A stretch of DNA of 7,058 nt from an uncultured Bacteroidota bacterium (GTDB taxonomy: Bacteria; Bacteroidota; Bacteroidia; Chitinophagales; Chitinophagaceae). Below the pieces are notes generated by a model. It did no database searches, had not been told where the DNA came from, and saw only the letters and a program-made list of their open reading frames with translations. The position numbers and the translations under genes were made by a program. The stretch lies in contig CAIVHI010000467.1 in assembly GCA_903905685.1 (NCBI GenBank), positions 1-7,058 of the forward strand, written 5' to 3'. Every line of letters starts with the position of its first letter. The first letter of the stretch is position 1. This document shows positions 6,406 through 7,058 of the stretch, piece by piece.

Positions 6406-6828
6406 ATGAACAATCCCCCGCCCTTCAAGTACAAAATCATCAAAACCAACGAACAATACACCCAGTATTGCAAGTTACTGGAACAGCTTCTGGAAAGTGG
6501 CTCTCCCGAGGTTGTGGACGAGGTCGAGCTATTGACCTTGCTTATTGAAAAATGGGACGACGAACATAATTCGCACTACGACATGGACCCGATAGCCGTG
6601 TTGAAACACCTGATGTCGGAACATGGTTTGTTGGCGAAAGACCTGTCCGGCATTTTGGGGGTAGGCAAGGGCTTGGTGTCCGACATGATTAATTATAATA
6701 AAGGACTTTCCAAGGGGGCCATCAGGGTACTGGCTGCCCACTTCAAAGTATCGCAGGAATTATTTAACCGCCCTTATTTGCTGACCATCCCTACCGCCGC
6801 TAGAAATCGGCCGGCAAAACTCGAATAG
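6406..6828 (+). CDS. higA: HigA-like antitoxin / XRE-type HTH regulator, no toxin partner seen
   Basis: The 140-residue protein matches the COG5499 HigA type found in Bacteroidota. The N-terminal helical part (about 8-60) has the family landmarks IIKTNEQYTQYCKLLEQL and ELLTLLIEKWDDEH. The C-terminal part (about 62-122) is an XRE-like helix-turn-helix: DPIAVLKHLM, then AKDLSGILGVGKGLVS, then NKGLSKGAIRVLAAHFKVS, ending in the typical FNRPY. Such proteins neutralise the HigB mRNA interferase and repress their own operon. Here the 74 bases upstream are too short for HigB, which normally sits just before higA, and no HigB-like frame follows in the 230 bases to the window edge. It may therefore be a solitary regulator or the remnant of a toxin-antitoxin pair. 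The tail TIPTAARNRPAKLE is beyond the usual domain end. The gene is 74 bases after the dehydrogenase and has a possible promoter of its own. Confidence 0.85.
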   Translation: MNNPPPFKYKIIKTNEQYTQYCKLLEQLLESGSPEVVDEVELLTLLIEKWDDEHNSHYDMDPIAVLKHLMSEHGLLAKDLSGILGVGKGLVSDMINYNKGLSKGAIRVLAAHFKVSQELFNRPYLLTIPTAARNRPAKLE

Positions 6829-6980
6829 TATCGTGGGCCGGCCAATTGCAGGAGTCTGGTCAAATTCGGCACCAATGTCTACTTTGCAATGAGCACAGCA
6901 GCCGTATTGCCGAGCCACTCTTGACATCTTTCTTTACTTCGAGTTACGATTGCCTAAATTCCTAATGTCACGACACGGGC

Positions 6981-7018
6981 TGCGGGGTGGGCAACGATGG
7001 ACCACCCAAACCCCCGCA
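6981..7018. other. GC-rich hairpin in the 3' intergenic end
   Basis: tgcgggg (6981-6987) pairs with ccccgca (7012-7018) and tggg (6988-6991) with ccca (7005-7008), with a 3-base bulge and a 13-base loop. No U run follows on either strand. Apart from this, 6829-7058 shows only short unconvincing frames and an AT-rich end (7021-7058) that might hold a promoter for a gene beyond the edge. Confidence 0.45.
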
Positions 7019-7058
7019 CCTGAAAAATACAATATATTTTCATTATTGCGAAGTATAT

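Noticed and set aside
6665..6952. Short minus-strand frames overlapping the end of higA, considered as a reversed toxin gene
   Set aside because: The translations show no HigB features, and toxin genes of this family lie on the same strand upstream of higA.

Overview
The window looks like chromosomal DNA from a member of the Bacteroidota, possibly of the Chitinophagales type. Four things point there: a protein with a type IX secretion (T9SS) C-terminal sorting domain, a FixI/CcoI-type copper ATPase with the long cysteine-rich N-terminus seen in this phylum, a COG5499-type HigA antitoxin close to Bacteroidota versions, and gene starts preceded by the phylum's TAnnTTTG -7 promoter element rather than by clear Shine-Dalgarno sites. 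The genus cannot be told from this sequence alone.

Left part (1-1763). A minus-strand gene runs off the left edge. It encodes a secreted protein with a signal peptide, a jelly-roll-like domain, an Ig-like domain and a T9SS type A sorting domain, and at most a few C-terminal residues are missing. A perfect 16-bp inverted repeat sits inside its signal-peptide codons. Behind it lies a gene-free stretch of about 540 bases, AT-rich in its right half, with a G7 tract and a 10-bp inverted repeat.

Centre (1764-4803). A two-gene minus-strand operon starts from a well-formed Bacteroidota promoter (4773-4803). First comes a 184-residue cytoplasmic helical protein of unknown function with a CX2CX3C motif. 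Its last 14 bases overlap the start of ccoI, which encodes the P1B-type copper ATPase that supplies copper for cbb3 oxidase maturation. ccoS and the oxidase genes do not follow ccoI.

Right part (4804-7058). A long gap between divergent genes (4753-5479) holds no convincing gene but has three terminator-like hairpins on the plus strand. Two of them share loop and tail sequence and differ by compensatory stem changes, so unannotated short transcripts are possible. Then follow, on the plus strand, a beta-hydroxyacid dehydrogenase-family NADP(H)-type oxidoreductase and a HigA-like antitoxin with no HigB toxin beside it. The last 230 bases hold no gene, only one GC-rich hairpin.

The only clear functional unit is the operon of the CX2CX3C protein and CcoI. 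The other genes look independent. The best leads are the signal-peptide palindrome, the hairpin family at 5043-5395, and the unknown protein coupled to CcoI.
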